A stretch of 64,000 nucleotides of DNA from Mugil cephalus (Eukaryota; Chordata; Actinopteri; Mugiliformes; Mugilidae): assembly GCF_022458985.1 (NCBI RefSeq), contig NC_061774.1, forward strand, positions 11,522,616 to 11,586,615, given 5' to 3'. The translations under genes were made by a program, and so were the position numbers. The notes beneath the pieces are model-generated. The model was not told the DNA's origin and did no database searches. It saw only the letters and a program-made list of their open reading frames with translations. Position 1 is the first letter of the stretch. Every line of letters begins with the position of its first letter. Shown in pieces: positions 24,172 to 35,539 of this stretch.

Positions 24172-24985
24172 AGTCCAGCACATAATAGCGGGTGTAAGAT
24201 GCTAGCTGGGTCAGTGTACATGGAGAGGCACAACTAAGTGGCTGGGATAGTGTCCAGGAACATCTGTACCCAGTATGGAATAGAAGTACCCAGGTCCCAA
24301 TGGGCCACACCACAGAAGGTGGTTGAGGACAACAGGGCCAAGGTTCTGTGGGACTTCAGCTTCCAGACTGGTCGGGGTTAACCAACCTGACATAGTGGTG
24401 GTGGACAAAGAACAGAAGAAGGTGGTGGTGATAGATGTGGTGATACCAGCTGACACCAACATCAGAAATAAGAAACACAAAATGCTTGAGAAGTACAAAG
24501 GGTTGGAAGAGCAGCTGGAACGGATGTGAAAGGTTAACTCTTGTGTGGTAATAGGAGCACTCGGGGCAGTGACCCCCAAACTGGGAGATTGGCTCCAACA
24601 GATCCCAGGAGCAGCACCTGAAGCCTCAGTCCAGCAAAGTGCCGTCCTAAGAACAGCTAAGATACTGCGCAGGACCCTCAAACTCCCAGGGGCGGTTATG
24701 GCTCAGTAGGTAGAGCAGATTGTCCATAAACCGAAGGGTTAGTGGTTCGATCCCCTGAGTGTGCCATATGCCGAAGTGTCCTTGAGCAAGACACTGAACC
24801 CCCCCAGTGCAACCGCCGCTGGTGTGTGAATGTGTGGATGTGTCTCTGACTGTAAAAGCGCTTTGACTACCTTTGAGTAGGTAGAAAAGCGCTATATAAG
24901 AGCAAGACCATTTACCAGGCCTCTGGTAGAGGTACGGCGATGACACAGATACCACCCTACGAGATTGAGAGAGACTTTTTATTTA
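24172..24985 (+). mobile_element. RLE-type LINE (R2/R4/NeSL-like) 3' end, in X1
   Basis: The translated wording 'HIIAGC...LAGSVYMERHN' (CCHC-like step of the restriction-like endonuclease region) is followed by 'PDIVVVDKEQKKVVVIDVVI' (the PD...D endonuclease core) and 'VIGALGAVTPKLGDWLQQIP'. Frames are interrupted. In this copy a SINE sits inside the final codons. All four copies stop and start at the same points, so they were copied with block X and not inserted separately. Confidence 0.75.
24691..24914 (+). mobile_element. tRNA-derived SINE with L2-type tail
   Basis: It starts 'ggcggttatggctcagtagg' (pol III A box) and has a B box 'GGTTCGATCCC' at about 24,744. A middle part with 'gtgtccttgagcaagacac' follows, and the tail reads 'aaaagcgctatataagagca'. 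It is flanked by CCAGG at 24,686-24,690 and 24,915-24,919. X2, X3 and X4 have the uninterrupted site (ccaggcctctggtag), so the insertion is recent and specific to X1. Confidence 0.85.
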
Positions 24986-25480
24986 TTTATTTATTTGTGT
25001 ATGTGTCACCTAAATAACACAAGGTGTTTATTTTTAAGGGTGCAACATATATCACGTACCGTTTTGCAAATACTCACATAAAACAAACAGCAGCTTAACT
25101 TCAGCAGAGTCCTTTCACCCGTATCTGGATTCAGCAACAATGAATTCACATCTTTTATTCTGTAGTGGTGCTCATGGTGATGTGTAGAGATTGCTGTGTC
25201 TTTAGAGATTTGAGGCTGTGAACAATGATGGTTTCTGATAATTAAAAGATAAATTGTGGCCAATGTGTCAGTGACAATGTGACAGTTTAACAAGCTGCAA
25301 GGACAAGTTGCAACACTTAACTTGTGAAAAACTATAAATACTTAGCTCTGATGTTCCATCAAGATTACATTTGATTTAAAGCAACTTGAAGTTGTGTTCC
25401 CCAAACCATTCCTAAACCATTTTCCTTCACGACAGGACGTATTATCCTGCTGAAAGAGGCCACTGTCGTCAGGGAATACC

Positions 25481-26440
25481 GTTCCCACATCTTGGCTCCA
25501 TGGGCTCCGACATAAATTATATATTTGTAACTACAGATCCCATTCCTTCATGTGTACTATATGTATATAGTAGTTATATTAAATTAATATTTACACGCTT
25601 ATTGGTTTATGTTTTAGTGGGTTAAATACAGATTTACATTTTTGCAGTATAGTTACATTTAAAGTACAAAGGTGATTGAGACAGCAAAGATCCCACCTGT
25701 GTAAGAAAAAGACCTTTATCAGTATAGTTTTGGTATTTCCTTTGTTACATTAAACATATTTTGGTTTATTTATCTTATTTGTTTAAATCTCCATTAAGTG
25801 TCAGTACTCACCTCCATCTGGATGTCTCCTTAGGCTGATCACCTGCTGAATTTTAAAAAAATTTCCACCAAATCTATTTTTCTTCATATATCAACCCCCA
25901 TATATTGATGAAGTGCAATGATAATGAATTTATCAGTGGTATTCACTTGATGAGTAATTATGACCAGTCAGTCATGGCTCTTGAACATAAATTGTAAAAT
26001 ACAAAAAAAATGGCATCTGCTGAAATGAGATGCTGAGAAGTTGGTTTAGTTGCTCTTTTTAGTGCTTTTATTAAAAGCCGTCAGCTACTAAATAGGAAAT
26101 CGATAAAGATTCCCCTGTCTGACGAAGTCTACCAATATACTGTATTGATGTATATTTTATAAGGGCCACCAGGTACAAATGTTTCAGTGTGAAAAAATAA
26201 AATAATGCATTGAATGCATTGTGACCTTTACATTTACTGTACATTGACTGATTATTGATCCCAATAACAATGGCAGTGAGATACATTTCTTTTTTATGCT
26301 GACTGACAGTGTTTAATAATTATTTCCTTTTATCGCCACAGTAAAAATTGTGCGAGCTCACATATAGATATCTAAAACACGATGACAACAAGAGAAAGAC
26401 TGTAACCAAAACAGCACGTTCAAATGCAGAAGTGAAAATG
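25481..26440 (+). other. Upstream flank of gene C (Y segment and conserved upstream block)
   Basis: 25,540-26,290 is shared with the region before gene E (44,870-45,660). The part from about 26,210 recurs before D (35,990) and F (58,520). No gene was seen. The conserved upstream block may hold distal promoter elements. Confidence 0.55.
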
Positions 26441-26451
26441 ACATCCCTGTA

Positions 26452-26545
26452 TTCACGTTGCACTTTCCAGTCATCGATTAAGCACCACCCCAGGGGCTGA
26501 ACGAAGAGTATTTAACTCAAGTCTGTGACTGAATACACAGAGCAG
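26452..26545 (+). promoter_or_regulatory. Promoter of ENDOD1-like gene C
   Basis: 'cacgttgcactttccag', a diverged CCAAT region (tcatcgatta), 'accccaggggctgaacgaag', then the TATA-like GTATTTAACT at 26508-26517. The same order holds in D, E and F. Transcription probably starts near 26,540, leaving a leader of roughly 85 nt. Confidence 0.6.
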
Positions 26546-26625
26546 GATAGACCAGTTAACAGACTTGTCTAGAGGAGGTCTGGAGCACTATTCTACATCT
26601 CTTTCAGGTTACTGCTCTGTTGTAC

Positions 26626-27943
26626 ATGATGACTCCAAGGAAGATGCTGCCATTCACCGCTGGAGCTCTGCTTCTTCTTTTACCCTGGTTTGGTGGCCTG
26701 ACCTCTGGAGAGCTCAGCGACAAAAAATTTACCATGTGCCAAAAGTTCTTCTACAAGAGAACTCCACCAAGGGGTTTTGGAACCGGACATAAGGCGATAT
26801 GCCAGCGCTACAAAAATAAATACCGCTTTGCAACCCTTTATGATCGTCAGAAACGTACAGCACTGTTCTCTGCATACCTGATGAGCTCCTCAAATGAACC
26901 GAGGCCAGATGGAACTTGGATGTATGAACCACAGGTAAGATATAAGCAATCATAACTTCACTGAAACTGAATATCTATTGAACTGTTGTTGAGAATATCC
27001 AAGTAGGAATGTTCACGTATAGTTGCTTGTATTTTTTGCTTGTATTAAGTTATAGTTACGTATAGTTTCCTATGTAATGTAATGCAAAAATAGCTAAATA
27101 TGAAGCATCCTTACAAATACTATACAGCAATAAAGGTGTGTTATCTCGTAAACTGTTCGGAAACTTTGGGAAACAAATCAGCAAATCAGTTGTCTGCGCA
27201 AATAGAATAATTTAATGAAACAAACACACACACACAACCACACACACACACACACTCACACACACACATTTTTATCATATGAAGAGTGAACACATTTATG
27301 AGTGTGTAATAAAGACATAATTTGTTTTTCTTTCACCATCAATAAGTTGGTGTCTAAGACAGCTGATCCTGAAATGAAGCCTTTTCCAAATCCTGTTGGC
27401 CAAAACATGAAAAACAGCCAGGCTGTGCCTGAAGACTACACGAATAATAACTACACCAAGGGTCATCTCGCTCCATCCCAGCACCTGAACACAGAGGACG
27501 ACCGTACATCCTCCTTCACTCTGACAAACATTGTTCCACAGAAAGCGGAGTCCAACAACGGGCCCTGGAGTGATCTGGAGACAGAGGTTTTGAGAAGATT
27601 CAATACCTACTGCAATGGACAGATGTATGTGCTCACTGGCACCATACCTTATAAGTCAAAATGCCTGCTCAAGGGACGAGTGTCTATTCCCGAGTACATA
27701 TGGTCTGCTTACTGCTGCCCATCCTTCAAATCTGACCTTCCAAACGATACGAGAATCTTTTTCCCTACACATGGTGCATGGGGAAGAAATGGTCCTTGCC
27801 CCGACAACAACACTGTGGAAGAAAATCCCTCACCGTATGCTGTGAGGAGGGTGTCTTTGCCGAGACTGCAGAGATTCCTGAGAGAAAGGCTGGGCATGAC
27901 AGGCAGCCTGTTTTCCGGCGACTGTCAGAGTCCCAAGCCTTAA
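26626..27943 (+). CDS. ENDOD1-like secreted nuclease, copy C
   Basis: Exons 26626-26934 and 27347-27943 encode 301 aa. Start: tandem ATGs, the first at 26,626, directly before the basic stretch 'TPRKM' and a Leu-rich signal core (LLLLLPWFGG). The mature part begins near 'SDKKFTMCQKFFYKRTPP'. Exon 2 opens 'LVSKTADPEMKPFPNPVG' and carries 'YTKGHLAPSQH' (catalytic His) and 'SFTLTNIVPQKAESNNGPW'. The intron is 412 nt with a CA repeat, and the acceptor is the weak AATAAG. Its C-terminal third differs clearly from D and E (HGAWGRNGPCPDNNTVEENP), with one extra Cys there. Secretion is inferred from the signal peptide and the absence of a membrane segment. Substrate and tissue are unknown. Confidence 0.92.
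27216..27272. repeat. (CA)n microsatellite in the intron of copy C
   Basis: A CA tract with two interruptions. A homologous, longer pure tract is in the intron of copy D, while copy E has lost it. Confidence 0.8.
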
Positions 27944-28079
27944 ACTCACCCCTGACACACACGCAAAAGGGCAGCATAAGATTTCAGTTTCTGACTAAAT
28001 GTTCAATTTAAATGTCTCATATCAATCTCACGATGGCTGGGAAATGAATGCTCATAATATTATATTGTGTATTTTCAAA

Positions 28080-28800
28080 TAAAGGCTGAAGTGTGGAAAC
28101 AATGAATTCACATCTTTTATTCTGTAGTGGTGCTCATGGTGATGTGTAGAGATTGCTATGTCTTTAGAGATTTAAACAAAAAGAGATATACATGAAAACT
28201 ACACTGATGGTGAAACCTGACAGTGAAAAGTTTGTGTTTGCATTTTAGGACGGCAAGATGAGGCCGTGAACAATGATGGTTTCTGAGAATTAAAAGAGAA
28301 ATTGTGGCCAATGTATAACCGATAATGTGAGAGTTTAACAAGTTGGAAGGACAAGTTGCAACATTTAACTTGTGAAAAAAACTATAAATACTTAGCTCTA
28401 ATGTTCCATCAACATTACATTTGTTTTAAAGCAAATCGAACTCAAGTTGTGTTCCCCAAACCATTCCTCAACCATTTTGACAAAGAGGCCACTGACGTCA
28501 GGGTATATGTATCCACATATAGGCACTATGTCCTCTGACAGGTCCCATTCCTTCAAGTGTACAATATGTATGCAGTAGTTAATTAAGTTAGTAATGAAAT
28601 TAGTATTTATACATATAATGATTTATGTTTTAGTGGGTTAAATATAGATTTACATTGTTGCTGTATAGTTACAGTTAAAGTACAAAGGTGATTGAGACAG
28701 CAGAGATCCTGCCTGTGTAAGAAAAAGACCTTTATCAGTATAGTTTTTGTATTTTCTTTGTTACATTAAACATATTTTGGTCTTTATGTTTAAGTCTTCA
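28080..28800 (+). repeat. 3' part of block X plus Y segment downstream of gene C
   Basis: 'caatgaattcacatctttta...gctcatggtgatgtgtagagattgc' and 'gtgggttaaatatagatttacat' match the ends of blocks X1-X4, but the hAT and LINE parts are absent. The segment links the gene C unit to the duplicated blocks. Confidence 0.65.
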
Positions 28801-28904
28801 TTCAGTGTCAGTACTCTGCTCCTTCTGGTTGTCTCCTTACTTTAAAGAGTGAGGCTGCCTGCTTTTCAACTCAGTAGTGAAACCATTTTCACAAGACGGG
28901 GCCA

Positions 28905-29295
28905 GTCTAAGGCACAATGACAATGAGAGGAAGACTAAACAAATAATGACACGTTGAAATGCAGAAGTGACAACTAGCAACATATCACTGTCTTCACGTT
29001 GCACTTCACCCTGGGGGCTCAAGTCTGTGACTAAATACACAGCTCATAAACTCACGTGAGTACACAGATTGTCTTACTTGGCCATTTCTCCTCCTTCAAG
29101 TCTGAGGACGAATGTTTGTTTGCTGTTTAGTAACTCCCACACACTGACAGGTGCCACGAAAAAGAGAAAATCAGTGTTATTCACCTCACCTTTCGGTGGT
29201 CATAATGGGAAGGCTGATAGGTTTAAACCCCTCTTATACTTATTTAAAGTCGTATTCATTCTTCTATATACTTGATGAAGCCTTTCAGGGTGTGT
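28905..29295 (+). pseudogene. Orphan ENDOD1-like promoter (relic 2)
   Basis: 'gacaatgagaggaagactaa' and 'cacgttgcacttcaccctgg' correspond to the shared promoter, but the GTATTTAACT box has been deleted and no coding exon follows. It is nearly identical to relic 3 (47,740 on), down to 'ttggccatttctcctcc' and 'tatacttgatgaagcctttc', so the two arose by duplication after the gene had died. Confidence 0.55.
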
Positions 29296-29319
29296 GTGTA
29301 TGAAAGAGTCTGAAAACCT

Positions 29320-30420
29320 CCAGACTCCACTGGAGCATGTTCAAGGATCTGTCCTCTGCTAGTCCATCACTGTCTGGTTTGGACTGATGACCAAACAGGC
29401 AGGAAACTGCACTGCCGATCCATCCCACCCTGGTCACAACCTGTTCTCACTTCTCCCCACTGGTGGGCGCTACAGACCACTGTATGACAGAGCCGTATAT
29501 TAGGCAGTTTGGCCAACGAGGGAACTGAGCTGGTCACGTGTTTTATCGGTATCATGCCAGATACATATAACCAATATTCTTCCATAGAGAAGTGGCAATA
29601 ACAGAGAATAAAAATGGATTAAAATTTGAAATATACCACAGTGCTCGGATAAAAATGGAGAAAGTCATGGGAGCAGAACATTAAAAGGAAGAACTGGATG
29701 TCAACTGATTTCTCCTTATTATGTGAGGTAAATGTTGATGTCTCTCTTTGTCCTTTGTTAAGATTTTATATAGAAAAAATAAAGTCATACCATCATTAAT
29801 GTGTACCTTGATCTCAAAAACACCCAACACCACTTTACAAATGAATGAAGTTTTAAATTAACCAAGCCTCGTGCTAGCTAGTTATCTAGACTAAAGGCTT
29901 AGAGAAATAACAGCTACGGTCATATATACTGTGAAGTTATTATGGCTAGCGTGCTAATGTTATAATGATAATACTAATCATAATAGTAATAACAGTAAGG
30001 CTTTCATATTTATCTAAAGCTCCTTGATTGAAGAGGCATTCAGGCTACAAAGCATTTTACTGGCTCATTTAAGATATTTACAGTAAGTAGATGCTGGGAT
30101 ATTTAAGTCAGGGCCTTTTACATATTGACAGACGTTGGCAATAACATTAGGCCCCATAGGGTTACACTGTAGAATCTTCTGGTGCATGAATGAAAACAAC
30201 AAAACAAAAAAAACAGCCACACAACAGTTTCTTCTCCCAGGCCACATATAATGAACAGTTATAATAAAGAAGGTTTTTACAAAATACAGTTATGTCTGAA
30301 TGAATGAATTATTTAATTAATCGGTCACTGTTTTGTGACATGTATTGCTTACACACTATGTCTACTAGAGCATATGAAGACAAAATTACATGCACATACT
30401 GAATGCAGTCTTCCACTTCA
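29320..30420 (+). mobile_element. LINE 3'-end fragment, interrupted by about 0.7 kb
   Basis: The pieces 29,320-29,478 (SLSGLD..., 'ctggtgggcgctacagacca') and 30,205-30,420 (cagccacacaacagtttctt...) are adjacent in the copies at 21,190 and 50,766. The 0.7 kb between them starts 'tgacagagccgtatatt', which is also seen at 48,320. I could not identify it. Confidence 0.5.
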
Positions 30421-30424
30421 CTTA

Positions 30425-30660
30425 TATTTATCTCATCTCATCTCATCTCATCTCATCTCATCTCATCTCATCTCCTCTCATCTCATCTTCTACCATCACT
30501 TCACTAGGGTCGAGGGGGTTTGCTAGCCTATCCCCACTGTCATCGGGCGAGAGGCGGGGTACTTACATTTACTTTAAGTTTATTTCATTATTAGAGGGTT
30601 GTGGACTGGAGCCTGTTCCAGCTGACATGGGATAAGAGGCAGGGTGCATAGAAACTTAAC
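30425..30660 (+). repeat. (TCTCA)n tract and TCTCA-tailed interspersed repeat
   Basis: About eleven TCTCA units (30,431-30,487), then the 'cactagggtcgagggggttt' repeat body. The pentanucleotide is the usual edge of this family in the window. Confidence 0.8.
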
Positions 30661-31126
30661 AAAGAATACCCCCACCCATTTTTGGTTGTTGATATGTCTG
30701 TAAGTCCATTGAGAAAAATTAGTCCTACTGTATATTTACATCGCAGATTTCATAGACACTTTGTAAACTTTGTTTATTGAACAGGATTTTGTTTCTTTTC
30801 CCTATAAAGACAAGCATTGGTAGCAACCTGTTATCAAAATCAAAATAATTGTGCTTGCACATTCACAATTATTCAGCTAAACATCATTTATTCTCTTGTC
30901 CTTTCTCACCCCTGAACAAACCCATCTGTTGGAAAAGAATAAGAGTAAGAAAAGACGTAATAAAATAAAATAAAATAAACAATAATAATAACTAAAAAAA
31001 ATAATAGTAAATAATAAATAGTAAATCACTGCTAAGTGAGATTATAACATATACAGAGAAGCGTAATCCTGCTCTAGAGTTGGAGATATATCCATAGAGT
31101 TTGCCACTGCTAAAAGGGGCTCCATA
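30661..31126. other. Intergenic DNA, AT-rich
   Basis: Contains an AAAT/AAT-rich stretch at 30,960-31,020. No gene or classified repeat was seen. Confidence 0.5.
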
Positions 31127-31128
31127 TA

Positions 31129-32562
31129 CAGTGGGTATATGTATTGAAAACATCACGATTTTCCATAGTAAACATATTTCTAAAGGTGTTATTGACGTGA
31201 AATTTTCAACCGCCCAAGTAATCCATACATAGAAAGGAACCAAAACAAATAAATTCAGAAATTAAGTTATGTGTAAATGTGAAATCTATCAGTGATCAGA
31301 AAGCCATCCTGCCCCTTGTCAGTGCAAATGAATATCAGCTAGTTCAGTCCAAACTGATGGCCTGTAAAAAAGTGTGTCATTATCAAGGTGTCACACAAGG
31401 AACATCTCATGATGGGTAAATCCAAAGAACTTTCTCAAGACCATCGCAACCTTATTGTTGCAAAACTGATGGCATTGGTTACTGAACATTCCAATGAGCA
31501 CTGTTGGGGCCATAATCCAGAAGTGGAAAGAATATCATTCAACCATAAACCGGCCACGACCTGGTGCTCCTCGCAAGATTTCTGCCAGTGGAGTAAAAAG
31601 AAGTATCAGAAGAGTTGTCCTAGAGCCAAGGACCACTTGTTGAGAGCTTCAGAAAGACCTGAAATTAGCAGGTAGAATTGTTTCAAAGAAAACAGAAAGC
31701 AATGCACTCAACGACCTTGGCCTGTATGCACGCTCACCACGCAAGACTAAAGTCTCGATTAAAGTTTGGACAAGCCTGTAAAATATTGTGAGAACATAGT
31801 CTGGTCAGATGAGTGCAAAATTAAACTCCTTGGATGCCATAACACACACCATGTTTGGAGGACAAAATGCACTGTACATCACCCTAAAAACACCATTCCG
31901 ACAGTGAAGTTTGGAGGTGGGAAAATCCTGGTGTGGGGCTGTTTTTCTGCATATGGTACTGGCAAACTTCATATAACTGAATGGAGGATGGATAGAAATA
32001 TGTACCAATATATTCTTGAGAAAAATCTGCTGCCATCTACCAGAATGATGAAGATGACATGAGGGCGGACATTTCAGCAAGACAATGAAACTCTCAACTG
32101 GCTTCAGAGAAAGAAAATAAAGCTGTTAGCATGGTCCAGCCAATCACCTGACTTAAAATCAATTGAAAATTTAGGGAAAGAGCTAAAAATCAGAGTTCAA
32201 AAAAGAGGCCCACAGAACCATCTGATTTAAAGACTTTTTGTGTGGAAGAATGGGCCAAAATCACACCTGAGCAATGCATGCAACTAGTTTCTCCATACAA
32301 GAGGCGTCTTGAAGCCGTCATTACCAACAAAGGCTTTTGTACAAAATATTAAATATCAGTAAGCGTGTTCAATACTTTTTCCCTCTGTTATTTTACATTA
32401 TTATACAACCTAATTTCTGAACTGATTTGTTTTGGTTTCTTTCTATGTATGGATTACTTGGGTTGTTACCAACACCTGGTAAATTTCATGTCAATAGCAC
32501 CTTTAGAAACATGTTTACTATGAAAAATTGTGATGTGTTCAATACTTTATTTTTGCGTGCTG
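31129..32562 (+). mobile_element. Tc1-like transposon with long inverted terminal repeats, decayed transposase
   Basis: Both ends are present and abut TA (31127-31128 and 32563-32564). The left end (CAGTGGGTATATGTATTGAA...) and the inverted right end (CAGCACGCAAAAATAAAGTA...) match imperfectly over about 170-200 bp, e.g. 'catagtaaacat' and 'gtaatccatacatagaaag'. The right repeat also holds two copies of 'tgttcaatacttt', as IR/DR-type Tc1 elements do. Inside are a helix-turn-helix region (LSQDHRNLIVAKL) and the catalytic part ([13 protein letters not shown]..., [23 protein letters not shown]). The reading frame is broken by several stops and shifts, so it is not autonomous. Confidence 0.88.
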
Positions 32563-32669
32563 TATCTTGAAATGTCTTAACTGAACCAGTGAGCAAGGGC
32601 TCACTCTTTTGATAGTTAAGTTTATACCAAGAGTATGTTCCAAAGCATTTGAAAAGTCACGATTATGTC

Positions 32670-32850
32670 TGTCTGTATCATGTTTTGCGTTTCCTGTTTT
32701 ATTTTATTAACTTTCCTGGTTTCCTGTCTGTTGTGCCTCCTAGTGTTTTGGTAAGATTGCTTATTGGTTTCCTCCCTGTGTGATTGCCCTGATTTGTATC
32801 ACCTGTGTCCCGTCATCCCTCTGCCCCTGTGTGTATATAGTTAAGTTAGT
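32670..32850. mobile_element. Possible LTR-like scrap related to the solo LTR at 50,066
   Basis: 'tcatgttttgcgtttcctgt...' resembles the start of the LTR at 50,066 in wording and base composition. Its edges and any target repeats are not visible. Fossil; family uncertain (Ty3/gypsy-like at best). Confidence 0.25.
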
Positions 32851-33043
32851 TAACTTAAATTAAAGTTAACTTAAGTTGAAGTTAACTTAATTTACTAGAA
32901 GGGGGCAGCTGAGTGTTTTTTCCACCCAAGAGGGCAATTTAGCGTATTTTGCCAACCAGGAGGGCACTTTAGCACACTTTTTTGCCTCCCAATAGGAAAC
33001 TTTAGCGAGTTTTGGCTCCCAAGACGGCACTTTAGCACGCGTT
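32841..33043. repeat. Short direct repeats and a 30-33 bp minisatellite
   Basis: Three 'agttaacttaa' repeats (32,860-32,895) lead into four degenerate units of the form 'cccaagagggcactttagcg' plus 'ttttgcc' between about 32,924 and 33,043. Leftward the units translate to a repeating 'AKVPSW' pattern, but no gene is implied. Confidence 0.7.
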
Positions 33044-33489
33044 TGGGCTGGAACTGGATTTTTACACTTATTTTGTATTTTATTCAAATACCAATGCAAA
33101 TACTGTAATATTTTGCACACTATTGTCACTATTATTTGTGCTTATAACGTCTCTTGATTGAAACACTGTGATGGCAGTCTTGTGCACCATTTTGCATACA
33201 GAAAAAAAAGGCTTTGATACTGACACTTGTGGACTGTCCGCCATTTGCCCCAGGAAAAGTGGCTACATCCCCCTCTGATAAGGAGAGACTGCATCTTCTC
33301 AGGTGTAGAACATCTTCTACCTAGATGTTGCTATAGTCACTGCAATGTGTTCAATTACAACTTCTTAGCCCAGGCACAAACGATGTGAAGCGACGTTGCA
33401 GGTAGCTCTTTGATGTCAGTTTGTTGTGTCCTTCAGAGGGGAAATGATATTTAAAAGGTCTATATGAAAGGCTCCGGCCAAGAGCAGGC
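33044..33489. other. Intergenic DNA
   Basis: No gene or known repeat recognised between the minisatellite and the duplicated segment that starts near 33,490. Confidence 0.5.
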
Positions 33490-34617
33490 ACTTGGTACTT
33501 TGTGGATTGTAGTTGTCATAAACAATGTACTGAGATAAGCAAAGATTTAGATTATTGTATGTATTCCACTAAGGACAAGTGAAGCAAATCATTTTTGTTA
33601 GTGCATGAAAGAGTAGCACTAGGAGCGCAGACTAGGAGCCCTGCTCCTAGTTAGTTGGATCAGTTAATGTGTGTATTTAGACCAAGGTCTAGTTGTCACA
33701 GTGTCGCTGTACGTGCGACTAAATAACTTTTACACAATTTTTATATGGAAAAAACATTCTGCACTTTTTGGTTAACCAGCAAGGTGGAAATTCTAAAGAA
33801 ACAAGAGATTACACGATAAAACAAATTCTGTAGAAGTACAGTGTCATTTTGGTCAGTTTGTGATGAACACATTTCATTTCTATGGTATTCATTTAAAGCA
33901 GAAGTAGCTTTTTCTAAACTCTAAATGAAAACGTTAAAGTTAGGTTCATATATGTTTGGACACTGAGACTATTTTTCTTTCTTCCGTTTACCAAAAAAAC
34001 TATTATATGTATGGTCATATAATGAATATGTACAGACTCAGCTTTAATGTGAACACATCCAATTTGGAGGAAATACTAGAGGTCCCACTTTCTTGTGAAG
34101 TCGTCTCAGGCAAATGCACTCAAGAAAAGGGGCCAGATTAGACTTTCTCAAGAAAACAAAAACAAACAAACTATAAAAATGGAGCCAATGCAGTTGTGGA
34201 AAAGCATTTTTTGGGCAGATGAAACCAATATCAACCTGTACCAGAATGACAGGAATAAAAATGAATGTAGCCCTAGAATGTCATTTGGACCCAAATGAAA
34301 GTTTAAAAACTGTTTAACTTCAGAAAAGTAAATATAATATTATCCTCCTGAGAACCAAGGTAAAAAAGTGTCTTCCAATTTCTGTATTTTTGTGATTTCC
34401 TATCTATTTGTGCCCCCCAAAAAACACCAAAACAAAAACAACAAAAATACAGTTGTTGGAAAAAAAAAAAATATATATATATATATATATATCCGTGTGG
34501 AAATTAAACTGAATTTAGAAAATGAGAAAAAGGAGCAGATTATATCTTTAGAGTGATATTCACCCAAGAACAATAAACTTCTGTATCACTGTTATGTTAC
34601 TTGTTGCTTACAAGGAC
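33490..34617 (+). repeat. Duplicated segment Z, copy 1 (partner 48,390-49,527)
   Basis: Shares 'gtactgagataagcaaagat', 'aggaataaaaatg', 'cctgagaaccaaggtaaaaa' and the end 'gttacttgttgcttacaagg' with the partner, in the same order and strand. A Tc1-transposase scrap (34,180-34,275: FWADETNINLYQNDRN) lies inside both copies. An (AT)n tract is at 34,468-34,492. Confidence 0.75.
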
Positions 34618-35392
34618 AAAAATGTATGTAATACACTCCCAACCTTCTTCCAGTTTGTCAATTGTGCCACCCGTGACAATAAGACTTTGGATGTGCTGTA
34701 CGCAAATGTTAAGGATGCATACAGCTCCACTGCCCTGCCACCACTGGGCAGGTCAGACCACAACCTTGTCCTGCTCTCACCATCATATAAGCCTGTGGTT
34801 CAGCGGCACCCAGTCGCAGTGAGGACAGTGAGGAAATGGTCTCCTGAGGCCATGGAAACACTGCATGGAGCGCTGGAGGCCACAGACTGGGATGCTCTTT
34901 ATGAGCCACATAGTGAGGACATTGATGGCATGACTGACTGTGTCTCTGAGTGCATTGGGTTCTGCATTGACAACACCATCCCCACTAAAGAGGTCCGCTG
35001 CTACTCAAACAACAAACCATGGGTAATCAGCGACCTGAAGGCCCTTCTCAACAAGAAGAAGAGGGCCTTTAGATCACGGGACCGAGCAGAACTCAAAAGA
35101 GTACAAAGGGAGCTCGAACGCAGCATCAGGGAGAGTAAGGACAACTACAGGAGGAAACTGGAGCACAAACTGGAAGAAAACAACACCAGGGACGTCTGGA
35201 GAGAGATGAGAGAGATCACTGGCTTCCAGAGGAGAGGTGGGGGAGCAGCAGAGGGGGATGAACAACGTGCGAACGAGCTGAACTTGTTCTTCAATAGGTT
35301 CAACTCCAACCTCAACACCTCTGTTGGCCTCTCTACTGCTTCTACTGCCTCTCCGAGCAACAACCGCCCACCCCTCCCCTCATCTTCTACAT
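34618..35392 (+). mobile_element. Rex1/CR1/L2-group LINE fragment (endonuclease end and linker)
   Basis: Open for over 250 codons: 'LPTFFQFVNCATRDNKTLDV' then 'PPLGRSDHNLVLLSP' (SDH is the catalytic tail motif of the apurinic-type endonuclease), a linker with 'NNKPWVISDLKALLNKKKRA' and a charged helix 'REMREITGFQRR'. Both the 5' endonuclease half and the whole RT are absent. The frame being intact suggests a fairly young insertion. Confidence 0.8.
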
Positions 35393-35539
35393 ATTAATAT
35401 TATCGTATATTGTTATATATAATAACACTTATGTTTTTCAATTGTTTTTTAGATTTTTTTTTTCAGTCAACATCGGGGGAGCCTGTTGAACTCACAGTTC
35501 ACAGAGCCATGCCTTTTTTTCTTAGCTACAAAAACCCAT

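Larger units (their letters stand above)
22641..25480. repeat. Duplicated block X, copy X1
   Basis: This block recurs as X2 (38,640-41,880), X3 (42,466-45,100) and X4 (52,140-55,640). Shared landmarks in order are a hAT-like element (not in X3), 'cctttgactaagaggtggcc', an 'ttaactctcaaatttaactctg' stretch, the tail of an RLE-type LINE, and 'caatgaattcacatctttta'. X1 and X4 are the closest in structure because they also share the upstream LINE and L1 fragments (21,275 and 50,766 onward). Confidence 0.85.

Noticed and set aside
24211-24681. 156-codon leftward frame, repeated at 40,627-41,097
   Set aside because: It is the antisense of the RLE-LINE tail; its conservation reflects copying of block X, not coding.
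30431-30487. Regular pentanucleotide repeats as a CRISPR-like array
   Set aside because: Plain TCTCA microsatellite with no spacers, at the edge of a fish interspersed repeat.
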